64,000 nt of DNA from Acanthosepion pharaonis. Its lineage: Eukaryota; Mollusca; Cephalopoda; Sepiida; Sepiidae. The notes below the pieces were generated by a model. It saw only the letters and a program-made list of their open reading frames with translations. It was not told the DNA's origin and searched no databases. Where the stretch lies: the NCBI GenBank assembly GCA_903632075.3, contig CAHIKZ030000580.1, positions 2,254,001-2,318,000 of the forward strand, written 5' to 3'. This document shows positions 48,201-57,699 of the stretch, one piece after another (within the stretch, counting starts at the first letter, position 1; each line of letters opens with the position of its first letter). A program made the position numbers and the translations under genes.

Positions 48201-51200
48201 AGAGGAAGGTAGCCTGGGATCGAGAGATCAGAGGAGGGGATAGATGAGAAAACTGCTCTCTATTAATCACCACGGAGTTCCTTCCCTGCCCTCCATTAGA
48301 AAGTCTGACACTCAACTTCGAGAGCAACTCTCTGCGGCTGCTCGGTCTCATGTTGACTGCCAACCTGAGATGGAACAAATACATTGAGTCAATTGCTTCA
48401 TTCCCCGCAAGGAAAGTTGGCCCCGTGTCGCGCCAGGAAATTTCTCTTCCTGAAATCGATCCTCCAGATCTACAAATCAACAATTCGCCCTTGCATGGAG
48501 TATTGCTGCCATATAAGGTCTGGGGGTCCCTTCTGTTTACCTCGGGGCTCTTGATAGGCTCCAAAGGCGGATATGCCCTGCTTTGGCATCTCGTCTACAG
48601 TCACTTTCTCACAGACACGCCGTTGCCTCTGTGTTTTACAAATACTTTCATGGCAATTGCGCCGAGGAGCTGCATTCGCTGGTTCCCAGACTTCACGAGT
48701 TCAAGCACCCTACAAGGCTGGCATCCTGCTCTCACCCTTTCACTGTCGAAACTCCTAAATGTAGCCGTCTCTTCTACTCCAATAGCTTCATGTCTTACAC
48801 CTCTCGCCTGTGGAACTCCCTTCCCTATTCTAGTTTCTCAGAGCTATAATCTCCAGCTATTCAAATGTAATGTCAATCGACATCTCCAGTTGCCTTGATC
48901 TATCCACTACCCTTCTCCTCATCCTTTCTTCTATCTGGTATTTCTGGATGAACCATGCATTCATAGTTGCAGAGAAAATGTTCTCTACATTTTTTGCATA
49001 TTAAAAAATGATCGCATCACAGATTGTATTAAGCTTTCAAATTTATGATCTGTGAAAATAGATCTTTTTAATAACAACATTCCCAAAGACAGATTCAAAC
49101 TTAATTTTAAAAATATTTAAAATAACCTATCACATTTTGCAGTAAAAAAAAAAAAAAAAAAATTACAAAATTTTCACGGGGGTGGGGGGTATGGTGAAGA
49201 AGGAATGTAAAAGAAATTTTTTTTTTCCATGACTTTCTAAAAAAACATTCCTAAGATAATTTCATTAATTTGTGAATAAGTTCTGAAAGTTTTGCTAAAG
49301 TCAGACAATTATTTAATTTTTGCAAGAATTTCCAAATTAATGTTTTTCAACTGGAAAAAAAGTTGACCAAAATTTCTCATCTGCTGGAAAGGATAAAAAT
49401 TTTTTTAATATACTTTGGTCTTTCCTCTTAATAACACACATTTTTATGATAAAACCTTTTTATTAAATCTGGAGCCTTTTTTCATCATACTATGCCGATT
49501 TTTCAGCAAATTATTGAAGATACTTAATTATGGCTCACATTTTGGTCTCCATTGTTATGCTCAGTAATCTTAGCAGAATTTTGAATGGAACCCTTTATTC
49601 AATTCAGAGATTATTATTTTGCTTCACATGCTGAAAAATGATGTGCATCTGAAGTGGGAATGCAACTGTTAAAATGTTGTGTGTACAACAATCAAGATAG
49701 GTATGAGTTAAAAAAAAAAAAAAAAAAAACATCACCTCAAAGAAATTCTGACATAAAACAGAGTTAATCAACAAGAAAATTTTGAGGCATCAACTTAAAA
49801 CAAGTCAGTTTAATAAAATTGTGACCCCTTTTTCAAAGTCACCAATTTATTATCAGTGAGTTTAGGAGTAGAAGCAATTGACGTAAAATGTATGGATTGA
49901 AGAGAATTTTGTAAAATTAGTCCAATTATAAAGAGGTAAAGAAAAATTCTTGGTTTGACCAAGAAGCCATTCCAGTCTACTTTGCAAGCCAATGGTATAA
50001 AATGTTAAAGAAATACAGATAGAATTATTTAAAATGTTTTCAGATAGTGACCAGAGTATGTACAGTTTTAGATTAACTCAGAGTTTGTTTTGTTTTTTTT
50101 TTTTAAATGACTTGTAGGACATTTTTAAAATCCCCTCATAAACCTGAATAAAGCTAAGATTTTCTATCAAGTACTGAATAATTGATTCAACAAAAGCACA
50201 GAGTCAACCTAATCACTCAGTTGTACAATTTTTCCGCTGGTACCAGGTTGTTCATAAATATAAGTTATTTTTTAATTTTAAATATACGAACATTGCAATA
50301 TGCTGTAAGAAAGATATAGCCTCAAAAGAGGAGATTCTAAATAAATGATTAATTTCACTGAAAAATGAGAGCAAAAATTTGGAAATTGCAAAGTTGAGAT
50401 CATAAAAGAAATATCAGAAAAATAAAAAAAGTGTGCATTTGAGATTTGAGAAAAATAAAAAGAAAAAGTTTATTAATCAGGAAGAAAATATTTACAGAAA
50501 CTAGTGGTGTAAACAGAAAAAAACGATATGGAATATTAAATTCTAAAAAGAAATAAAAGTAACAAGCTACTATCCTTCAAGAGAAACATGAAAGTTCAAC
50601 TAAGCCCATGAGAAACAATTGCTACTGGACACAACCAAGAAATTTTAAGCTATGTATATTATTCATTTAAGACAAGGTTCTTTTATATTTTGCAAAGCTG
50701 AAAAAGATTCTAAAAACACCAAATTAATAGAATGGGCCTTTCTAGACAGTAATGCAATAGAAAAGAGCACCAATTAGAGAATAAAAAAAAAAAAAAAAAA
50801 AAAGAGAAAGGTGATAGAATTCCTAACCTCAGAGAGAAAAAAAAAAAAAATAAAAAACATTAAAAACTCTTACCGGTTTTCAAATTCTCTTCCTTGACTC
50901 CAGTCAGATTCAATGAGATCTAACTGGCTAAAGGAAAATATGTCCGAAACATCTGGCAATGAATTATCCATACTCCAAACACTATCAAAATACAATATAT
51001 ATTAAAAGTAATAAAATATGTCTTGCAAACAAAAACCGTAAACATTCTCAAAAAATAATAGGTTAATGTCTCAGAACTGGAAGAGAGGGAGAAAAAACAA
51101 AAAACAGAATAAAGTTATCTACGAAGAACACTACATCTACAGATTTTCAGCAAATAAGAAAAAAATGTTATTCAAAAGGCAAAAATGCTTTTGGGTATAT

Positions 51201-54200
51201 TTTACTGATAAAGTATGAAATAGTAGCCTTTAACTAAGTTGTGCTAACCTATCAACAAAAACATTTTCTTCCAAAATAAAGATTTGGAAAAATTATTAAA
51301 CTTATGGAATCTATTAATATCAAAAAGAATTTCTACATTGATGAATTGGATATCATCTGATTTTTCAGTGAAATCTGGGAAAACACTTTGAAAAATGTTA
51401 GATATTTTATGCTGATATTTATAATTTCAAAATAAAAATAGCAATAATGTCTAGATATTTCTGTTAATATCCTGAGATTAAACACTTAACTTTTGTGGTG
51501 TATCAGATTTGTTTAAATAGGTTTGAAGCTTACTTTTTTGGCAAAAATAAACTTCCTTTCATAATCATTAAAACTTTAAAGTACTTCCAAAGATTTGTCA
51601 CAAAATGAGCATACAAAAAAAAAAAAAAAAAAAAAGTCTGAAACTTAGTTTTATCATCAAAATCTTGATGTAAAATTAGTCCAATTATAAAGAGGTACAG
51701 AAAAATTCTTGGTTTGACCAAGCAAGAAGCTCTTCCAATAGATAGAACAGTCTACTTGCCAAAGGATTTTTTGATGAAAAAATTTATTTTTAATCCTTTT
51801 TAAAACCTTCAAAATTTTCATTAAACATTGCTTTTGTGTTAAAGGGAGAGGAAAACCAAAATATTAGTATGGGAAATTTGAGTCTTTATGGTGAAAAAAA
51901 AAAAAAAAAAAAAAAAAAAACATTCATTTGGAAATTCTTGGAAAAATAAGATAATTGACAGATTTTAATGAAACTTTCAGGACTTATTCACAAATGAAAT
52001 TATTTTAGAACCTTTTTTCTTTAAAACATCTGTTACCCACTACTTATTTAATTTTATAAAAATTTCATTTTTTGTAGCACTTAAAGTTTATATTAGTTAT
52101 AAGAACAAGTCCTTGGAGAAATTAAATCAATTTTATTTTTTGTTAAATAGGACCCCCTCACCAAGTTCCATGTGGTATTCATCAAGTAATTTTACTACAA
52201 ACCCTTACCATAAATCGTGCAATCGGATTATCAGTAAATGTATAAACACCTCATAAAGCCATGGTAATAAAGCTTTATGATATTTTAAACCAAAAGTAAT
52301 GTTTTAATTCAGATTAAGCTTTAAAGAAATTCATCTTTCTCAAATAAAATTTCAGAAAACTAAGACGGGTATCTTATTTTTGAAAAATTTTTTTTTTTTT
52401 TTTTAATAAGGAGAATAATGCTGTATTGGCAGATTTGTCAATATGGTTGGTTTTAGCAACATAAAAAAAATTCCCGTCAATTTAAATTCAGTTTGGAATA
52501 CAGTATTTTGAAAAACTATTTTAAATGGAATTATAAAATTTAAGCTTGTAATTAAAAGTTTAAAAAAATTAAAAACCTCAATATTTTTAATCATTTTAAA
52601 ATGTACAACCTTAGGTTACAGCTTTTTTTTTATGAAGTAAAAGAAATTTTCTGAAAAATAATCACGCATTTCCTTTTTCTTTGAAATGAGTCATGAATTA
52701 GTTCAATTTTTACACTATACTCACAACCAATCAGCATTCTTTGCTTAAACTATCAAAACATTCATTATTGCAGCATACTTGATAATAAATGGCATAATTT
52801 TACATTTCAAGCAACTAAAATTATCATCAAGTCATGAAACAAAAGTAAAATCAATTAGAATTTTCATATTCACACTTGTCATTAATTTTTTTAGCTATGT
52901 TTGGATTGTTGTCCTCATCTTTGCTATATTCATGACATTTTGACTGTTGTATGCTCTGGCCTTCTTCCTCAAGGACACATGGCCCAGTGGATAAAAACTT
53001 GTTTAAGTTAAAGGGAGATAATTGAGACATCCGGGTGAGGCATGGCACGTGGAACTAGAGCAATCTACCCCCCCCCCCAGTGGAAGAAATAAAGGGTTCA
53101 GTTCAAAATTTCAATCACCTGAAGAATGCCGCGTACAACGGCCTAAACGCCGTGAATATGGTAATAAAGCTCGAATTGTTTAGCATTTCATTTCAGAAAT
53201 ATAGTTAGTAAATAGCACAAGAGACCAATATTTAAACTTAAAAATGTGAATTAAGCATTTTTCAAGAATAATTCAATATACAATCAAAACTGACAATTTT
53301 ACCATTTTTTTTTTTACTCAAATCTGTAGTACTTGATAACGAAATCATAATAACGACCTGAAAGTTGCATGTAAAAAAAGAAATACAGTGTAACCCGGAT
53401 ATAAGAGAGTTGTCTCTTATATCCGGGTTTGGTCTATTTTATATACATTAACACAGGCTCTAATTTGGGACCAGAGAAAATCTCTCTTATATCCGGGTTT
53501 GGTCTATTTTATATACATTAACACAGGCTCTAATTTTGGACCAGAGAAAATCTCTCTTATATCCGGGTTTGGTCTATTTTATATACATTAACACAGGCTC
53601 TAATTTTGGACCAGAGAAAATCTTATATCCGGGTTACACTGTACTAATAAAAAAAATTAAGAAGAACATGTTTCTGTGCTTCAAAAATTAAAAATAATTC
53701 AATGGAGATAGGCTAAAAAGAGAATTCAATTAGGTGCCGGGTATAAATAATTTTTGTAATTATGATTAATTTGCCGCGTCCTTACACTAGTAAAGTAAAT
53801 GTCATAAAAAGTTATGGAAGGTGAAGTAAGTGTAAGGGATTCAGAAAAAATATTAAACTTATTGAATTATTATGGGTCAATCAAAAATTGGAAATCTAAC
53901 GCTCATAGAACCAATGCTATGAAGAAAAAAAATAAACAAAACAAAAACTTTCGGTGATTTTGAATTGTGCTGTGAAGGTCCCTTCGAAGAAAAATGGGAA
54001 ATACTTCAAATCCTAAGTATAGATTAATATTTTTAAAGACTAACGACTAGTAGGTCTATCAGTTTTAAATCCATAAATTTGAGGTTGTAAAATAAAAATA
54101 AAAAAGCAATAAATAACAACGCTAAGTTTATTTAAAAAAAAAAAAAAAAAAAAAGTTTTTAAGAATAATAACGTCATTAACGCTGGCTAAATTGCTTACC

Positions 54201-55515
54201 CACTAATTAGAATTAATTTTTTCAGTTACATTAGAAAAGCAAAGTGCATTTAGAGGTAAGAAATGATTTCGGTTTTAGTGGCCGGTCAGCCATATTTAGA
54301 AAGCAACAAACAGGAGAAAATTGCCACGACAAATTGAACAGTAAAAGAAAAAGAAAGAAAAGCTAAAATATAAGCGGAAAATAAAATTTTAAAAAAAAAA
54401 TCAACTAAGCAAATTTAATGAGAAAAGCTCAAATTTGTTGAAAAAAGTAAGCTTAGAGCTGCACGTGGTTTAGAAACTTATTACTCATCCTCAAACCACG
54501 TGCAGCTCTTGATTAAAACTAGCGACAACAGAAATAATACATACATCGTAGTTAATCCAGATAATTAAAATTTTAATAATTTCAACAACAATCATGCAAA
54601 AAACGTAAGTGCGGAAAACTATAAAACCGTTGCCTTTATTTAATCAATTGGTTTATATTTTCAATTGCAAGTTTAAATTTGCATGTAGGAAAGTGAAATA
54701 TAGCAGCTGTGATGTTTAGATTAATTAAAAAGAAACGACTGTCCAATTTACAAATTTCTGAAATATTTGTTTTGCCATTTTATTATTCTATATATTTTGA
54801 ACTACAACCATTTTTAGTTTGTTGATTTGAAAATAAAAGTATACATCAGCTGTTTTCTCTGAATTCGGGCTTGAAAGAAAAAAAAGGACCTATCCGGCCG
54901 TAAATTTATTTTTCTAGAAAAAGTTGTCAAACAATGAACATTGAAAATTAAGGTTTCATTGCATTCACGCTATTTAATCTTTTTGTGTTACTCAACAAAA
55001 TGAAAGATAAAAATAAAATTCGACTTGAATATTTAATTCGCCTTTACGAGTTTCAAATTTAAATGTAAAAATCAAGTCTGTATAATCAATTATAAAATTA
55101 CGCAGAGGAAGCAAATAGAAGTGAATATTAAATCGCAGAATCAAACTTGCTTATATTATCACAGTTCGAGTTAATCATTAACAAGTACTTTACTACAAGA
55201 AAGCAAATTTAACAATTTTTAAGTTAATCATCCACAATACTCTTGCTACGTAGAGTTCGTGTTGAAAAAAAAAAAAAAAAAAAAAAAAAAGAAGAAAGTA
55301 ATTATAGAAGAGAAATTTACTCAAATTATGAAAATGGTGTGAAAAGCTTGCATGCAAAACTAAGTTAGTAAACAAAGTGCACAAATGCAGCTGCAGCAGG
55401 CAACCTTGGGATAATCAACACATTGCGAGTATAAAAAGATACAATCCGGTAGTAGTAAAAATAAGTAATTCAAGTAATTAGTAAACTAAACTAACCTCCA
55501 ATACCAGCGTTCCAT
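32547..55515 (-). CDS. Gene B: FAM199X-like protein, 7 coding exons
   Basis: Exons in transcript order: 55515-55496, 50981-50874, 44843-44695, 42476-42305, 42085-41937, 33887-33769, 32702-32547. All have AG/GT borders and matching phases, giving 290 residues. The N-terminal half is acidic, Ser-rich and low-complexity. Residues about 140-210 form the conserved core: LQWSHLTSNEQASVIWGL, IITLSPRERGDVMKILNPDV, TDTKFKLIQSYLKNHRP. A Lys-rich stretch (KTSTKKKSQKRK) follows, then the tail KEKESGLFKKEIVVSL and EDIDIDIIG. The W..LT..EQ, REx..(I/M)KI(L)(D/N)P, KL..(V/I)(R/Q).Y(I/L)K.H.P and SGLF..E.V.SL patterns with an acidic DID.(I/L) end fit the FAM199X family as I remember it. It is shorter than the vertebrate form. 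The function of FAM199X is not established; the basic patch suggests a nuclear protein. Confidence 0.78.
33100..33768. other. Gene B intron 6, nothing recognised
   Basis: AT-rich with A and T homopolymers (33160-33174, 33720-33752); no element seen. Confidence 0.5.
33769..33887 (-). CDS. Gene B exon 6
   Basis: The exon runs from a TTTTTATTGCAG acceptor to a TCACAG|GTAATT donor and encodes SCLFTDTKFKLIQSYLKNHR and the Lys-rich tail to KKKSQ. Its acceptor and first bases also occur inverted at about 47500-47516 (see inverted duplication). Confidence 0.8.
34601..35919 (+). mobile_element. Solo LTR with internal 35-bp minisatellite
   Basis: The unit begins TGTGACAGTATTTAG, ends GGGTGTCA and is flanked by the 5-bp target duplication CACCC (34596-34600 and 35920-35924). 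A TATA box (CTATATAAAAAG) lies near 34685 and an AATAAA near 35298. The minisatellite lies between TATA and AATAAA, hence in the transcribed part of the LTR. No internal retroelement genes are attached. The related sequence at about 46790 lacks it. Confidence 0.85.
34988..35204 (+). repeat. 35-bp minisatellite, 6 copies
   Basis: Unit ATGAAGAGAACCATCTGCTG plus TGTTAGAATTCTGGC, copies identical by eye, ending in a partial ATGAAGA. Confidence 0.97.
36230..36480 (+). pseudogene. Mariner/Tc-like transposase N-terminal scrap
   Basis: One frame reads VHKNVPKNPDTSIHHCMQEL then NLSTRNITSF. This resembles the helix-turn-helix of transposases of the 'AVRxSVxENPxxSIRHRAQELxL' type. It breaks by frameshift on both sides and has no catalytic part. 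Confidence 0.45.
36490..38828. other. Gene B intron 5, sequence without recognised features
   Basis: Long AT-rich stretch; the open frames here (for example 37391-37660) have no recognisable pattern. Confidence 0.45.
38831..40056 (+). mobile_element. Mariner element (irritans type), full length but dead
   Basis: Inverted ends TTGGGTTGTCCAGAAAGTTC (38831) and its counterpart ending at 40056 (minus strand TTGGATTGTCCGGAAACG) are flanked by TA on both sides. At 1226 bp it has the normal mariner length. It lies in gene B intron 5 in opposite orientation to the gene. Confidence 0.9.
39060..39840 (+). pseudogene. Mariner transposase, frameshifted
   Basis: The frame 39245-39457 reads IENNLHYTMWELAETLNLSK, STIHKHLIKLGYSNRYNIWV and PHDPSEKNL, then KRNENPPFLK. 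This is the helix-turn-helix and linker of mariner transposases. Later pieces CMLCIWWDWKG (39563) and a PNIAPSDFH-like stretch (39790-39825) mark the second and third catalytic regions. Stops and shifts intervene. Confidence 0.85.
40560..41345 (+). pseudogene. MULE-type transposase remnant
   Basis: Pieces in order: a LPNKxxxTY-like stretch (40735-40790), LLIDYEQAARNDTEEVFQNA (40806), YTARYNLG, a CLxxVPPD-like stretch around 40975-41010, DTYIGR-like (41075), PxxMWNxYD-like (41130-41150), and finally VTINQMLAGHPALPKHYQ (41288-41340). These are the conserved segments of MULE domain transposases associated with FLYWCH genes. Many frameshifts. Confidence 0.65.
41653..41743. repeat. (GA)n microsatellite followed by an A-run
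   Basis: About 35 GA units (71 bp) followed by about 20 A, in gene B intron 5. Confidence 0.97.
41937..42085 (-). CDS. Gene B exon 5 (conserved core)
   Basis: The exon follows an AACTTTTTTAG acceptor and ends GTTG|GTAAGT. It encodes SHLTSNEQASVIWGLAQYII and the RERGDVMKILNPDV motif. It has the clearest FAM199X-like pattern of the gene. Confidence 0.85.
42305..42476 (-). CDS. Gene B exon 4
   Basis: 172 bp, acceptor TTTCATTTCCAG, donor CAGTG|GTAATT. Encodes a Ser/Asp-rich stretch then ELKHWKDIVNCHLQW, which leads into the core. Confidence 0.82.
43353..43510 (+). pseudogene. Helix-turn-helix fragment of a pogo-like transposase
   Basis: SFTVKEKLNIVGYAFEYGNR then VARRHFNVNETNVQNWHKQ matches the Brinker/pogo-type DNA-binding helix-turn-helix (Y..EFKLKVV.YAEEHGNRAAARHFGV.E..VR.WRKQ). 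It ends abruptly and runs into hAT sequence. Confidence 0.65.
43600..44424 (+). pseudogene. ZBED-type hAT transposase remnant
   Basis: In shifting frames: AALSMIGCYQ, VVPGVFTVHCIIHK, then FHKSLST-, NKIKAHFLNS- and LDTSKEESDLRENLI-like stretches (43640-43960). These belong to the ZBED/SCAND3 hAT lineage. The end TTTTGGGAACCATTG at 44410-44424 looks like a hAT terminal repeat of the CAGTGGTTCCCAAA kind. Confidence 0.65.
44695..44843 (-). CDS. Gene B exon 3
   Basis: 149 bp, acceptor CATTTTTCAG, donor TTCCA|GTAAGT. Encodes FGTNELEYSEECDRLFNFGL and a low-complexity acidic region. Phase joins exon 2 directly. Confidence 0.8.
45000..46630. other. Gene B intron 2, part without recognised features
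   Basis: AT-rich with an A-run at 45240-45268. No domain pattern seen. Confidence 0.45.
46630..47516 (-). repeat. Inverted duplication, arm 2
   Basis: Reverse complement of arm 1 (33875-34600 plus 35925-36090), without the LTR. It ends at 47516 with the exon 6 acceptor and the first 13 or so bases of exon 6 (ATTCATGCCTTTT), where LINE sequence starts. It lies in gene B intron 2, opposite in orientation to arm 1 in intron 5. Confidence 0.82.
47496..48340 (-). pseudogene. LINE apurinic-type endonuclease domain
   Basis: The minus frame 48092-47496 has HIFVFDDFNAHHTMWLK, SQSLTQIVNFPTRF, SLLDLCFTSPSP and TDHAVVSVNISF, the conserved segments of the LINE endonuclease (GDFNxHH, PTRF, LDL, SDH). Upstream, in another frame after 48181, an LGVYVKD-like stretch continues it. 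In GDFN, the G is D here. It would nick the target DNA. Confidence 0.85.
47517..48960. mobile_element. LINE with inverted 5' part (twin-priming structure)
   Basis: The left part (47517 to about 48330) encodes the LINE endonuclease on the minus strand; the right part (about 48330-48960) encodes the C-terminus of the LINE RT protein on the + strand. A 5' segment inverted relative to the 3' segment is the classic product of twin priming during LINE insertion. Confidence 0.8.
48330..48897 (+). pseudogene. LINE C-terminal RT region
   Basis: Pieces in different frames: LTANLRWNKYIESIASFPAR, ...FYKYFHGNCAEELHSLVPRL (48627), TRLASCSHPFTVETPKCSRL, FMSYTSRLWNSLP and FKCNVNRHLQLP. This is the common C-terminal region of Jockey/CR1-like LINEs ending in FKxxVxxHL. 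Confidence 0.82.
48961..50873. other. Gene B intron 1-2 flank with repeat arms
   Basis: 49220-49480 is an inverted counterpart of 51760-52020 (see separate entry); 49880-49985 and 51670-51755 share a direct repeat (TTAGTCCAATTATAAAGAGG, TTCTTGGTTTGACCAAG). No gene seen. Confidence 0.5.
49220..49480 (+). repeat. Inverted repeat arm left of gene B exon 2
   Basis: Matches the reverse complement of 51760-52020: GAATAAGT(T/C)CTGAAAGTTT, CAAGAATTTCCAAAT and a looser CTTTGGTCTTTCCTC-like block. Confidence 0.6.
50874..50981 (-). CDS. Gene B exon 2
   Basis: 108 bp, acceptor GTATTTTGATAG, donor AACCG|GTAAGA. Encodes (S)VWSMDNSLPDVSDIFSFSQL and DWSQGREFEN. An internal ATG at 50971 is an alternative start if exon 1 is not used. 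Confidence 0.78.
51760..52020 (-). repeat. Inverted repeat arm right of gene B exon 2
   Basis: Counterpart of 49220-49480; together they bracket exon 2 at about 1.4 and 0.8 kb. Confidence 0.6.
52021..53034. other. Gene B intron 1, nothing recognised
   Basis: AT-rich; no element recognised up to the SINE-like block at 53035. Confidence 0.45.
53035..53190 (+). mobile_element. SINE/Penelope-type 3' tail with hammerhead-like fold
   Basis: AAAGGGTTCAGTTCA at 53091, shared with the SINE at 26735-27005, is followed by CACCTGAAGAATGCCGCG, ACGGCCTAAACGCCG. This is a degraded form of the CTGA(T/A)GA-stem-GAAAC hammerhead layout (GGCC-type stem, CTAAAC for CGAAAC). A C10 run precedes it at 53069-53080. 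Confidence 0.5.
53386..53641 (+). mobile_element. Pogo-like MITE with an internal 70-bp tandem repeat
   Basis: Inverted ends CAGTGTAACCCGGATATAAG at 53386 and the matching inverted end at 53641 are flanked by TA on each side (53384-53385, 53642-53643). CAG ends with a TA target fit the pogo/Tigger group. Inside, a 70-bp unit (TCTTATATCCGGGTTTGGTC ... GACCAGAGAAAA) is repeated just over three times; each unit carries a copy of the terminal repeat. Confidence 0.85.
54455..54509. repeat. Perfect 17-bp hairpin around CACGTG
   Basis: AGAGCTGCACGTGGTTT (54455-54471) and its exact reverse complement (54493-54509) are separated by 21 bases. It stands out as GC-richer than its surroundings. Confidence 0.9.
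55496..55515 (-). CDS. Gene B exon 1 coding part, 20 bases
   Basis: ATG GAA CGC TGG TAT TGG AG, donor GGAG|GTTAGT. It joins exon 2 in frame (MERWYWSVWSMDN). A T-rich stretch ending AAAG directly before the ATG could be an acceptor, which would make this a 20-nt microexon; otherwise it is the end of a longer 5' untranslated exon. Confidence 0.55.
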
Positions 55516-55529
55516 CTTTAACAATTAAA

Positions 55530-56576
55530 AAACAAATCAGACGATTCAAAGAGGAAAATAAATGACTTATCAGAAAAAGGAAAGTACTACACACACACAC
55601 ACAAAAAAAAAATATTCTAAATTAACTTTTTCCTAGTTAGACGAGAATTTTTTTAAAGCATTTTGTAAACGTAAAAGAAAAACAAGTTCCTGAAAACTGA
55701 AAAGTAAGAAGCACAGGTTACAAACACGAGAAAGGGTTTTTCTTTAGTTTAAAAAAAAACAAAAAGACTTAGCATAGAAAACTCAGAGAAAAAAGTAAAA
55801 TTAAATGAAAAAAATAAATAAAACACATCCAAAAGAAGTTGTTAGTGTTATTTAATTTTATAAAGTATGATTTAGGAAAAATGTATTGTTACCTTGAAAT
55901 TACAGAACTGCCATCAATCATTTCTTGTCACTGCAACACAAAAAATTCCACTTAATGATGCTAAGATCGGTGATCGTTTGATTTTCAGATGTTTAGTTTT
56001 TATTACTGATTTTTGCATTAAGGGATAATAACGTTGCAATAATTTAGTGTCTTTTTTAAGTAACACTATAAGTAGTTTTTAAACAATATGAAATATATTT
56101 CTAACCACCATAATTCTAGTGGTATCCAACACATAAACTGAAACAAACAACGTGTAAGAATAAAAGATGCCGGGAGTTTGACGTCATTAATAACTTCTGC
56201 CTTCCTTTTCATTGGTTGATTCATTTACGAAACTATTAGGTCTCCTAATGTCTCGCATACTTTTCAAATTTTGCAATTTGTTGACTTAAAAAGTTTGTCT
56301 TTAATTATGATTGTTGTAACTTTTGTTTTGTGTCTTTTTTTTATATTTCATATGTTCGTATCTAAAACCTACTGCAAAGTATATTTCCCGCCATATTTTG
56401 TGTTGAGCTGCATTATTCATGCTTGTGCACGTAGTGTAAGAAGAGTTTGTTCGTGTACCAATTAGAGACTGACTTAAATTTAGTAAATAAATAAACACTG
56501 TATATTTTCTGGTCCATTTGACACATTTCCTGTTTCTCTGATGTAGATTCTACAATGAAACCAAGGTACTAACTTT
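55530..56576. other. Upstream of gene B exon 1, nothing certain
   Basis: AT-rich with a (CA)n stretch at 55590-55605. No coding pattern seen. Confidence 0.45.
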
Positions 56577-56895
56577 TTCCCTTTCAAGGGGTTTTATTAA
56601 ACACCTCAATGTGTGTCTTGTCTATGAACCTTCCCCTTTTCAAGGGATTTTAAACATACCTCAATGTGTGTTTTGTCTTTGAACTTTTCCATTTTCATGG
56701 ATTTTATTAAACATACCTCAATGTGTGTCATACATTTCCATTTTCAGGGGTTTATTTTAAACACACCTGTGTGTATGTAACTTTCCTCTTTTAAAGAGTT
56801 TTTTTTTAAACACACCTAAATGTGTGTACTTAAAAACACCTCAAATGTGTATACTTATACTTCTTCTCAAGGGTCTTATTATTTACCACACAATG
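56577..56895. repeat. Diverged minisatellite, about 70-bp unit
   Basis: Five or so copies of a unit with TTTTCAAGGGATTTTAAACA and CCTCAATGTGTGT, becoming shorter and more diverged to the right. Confidence 0.8.
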
Positions 56896-57699
56896 TATAA
56901 AACATCTAAATAAATTGTTATTTGTTGATAAAGAAATCTTGTTCATTTTAAATTGCATTGTTACGTCTGTTGCATTGGGTTAAGATTGCTTTATTCTGGA
57001 CAGCACTCGGAATAATTATTAATCGCTGGCACTATCTTATAAGTTAGCCCCAACGACCTAACACTTTCTGCACCCCATCAATCTACAAGTCCTATTATAA
57101 CGACTCCTGAGAAAGTCTGCTCCTTCAACACTTCTGTAACCAAAAAGTTCAAATTTCTCTACTTATAAAATTATCATTGCTTCTTTGCCTTTTGGCCAGG
57201 ATGAAAGCAGAGTATCTTTCTCTCCTCATTTGAGACCAGAGAAGAAATCCAATCACAAGAATCCTGTTGCGGCGCTAAGCAGGTTGACTGTTAACCCCGC
57301 AAACAGAAAAATAATATAAGGTAATACGATCGAAGCAAGGACAACAAAGACGAGGATGTAAAAATTTAAGCCAAATTTTATTAAATAATCTGGCACAAGT
57401 ATATACAAATAATCGTTTGTGGTAGTTCGGTCGTGTAGTTTTGAAAGAGCGTTGTCAGGTTTCAAGGCGACAGCTTGGAGGTAGGCCGATGGAACAGCGG
57501 TGCTCGAGGTCCAGTCGATCCCTGGATGTCTGTACTTGAGTAAAGAGCGCGTCGGCGCTTGAGGAGAGAGAGGATCGACGCGGACAGTGCTGGTGTTGTC
57601 AGTTCTTCCTTGGGTAGACTGTCGTGCAGGACCGCAGCTTGGTAGTCCTAATAAAAGGACGTTCGTAATAACGCGGCTAGGTTAGTCCTGAAAAGGACT

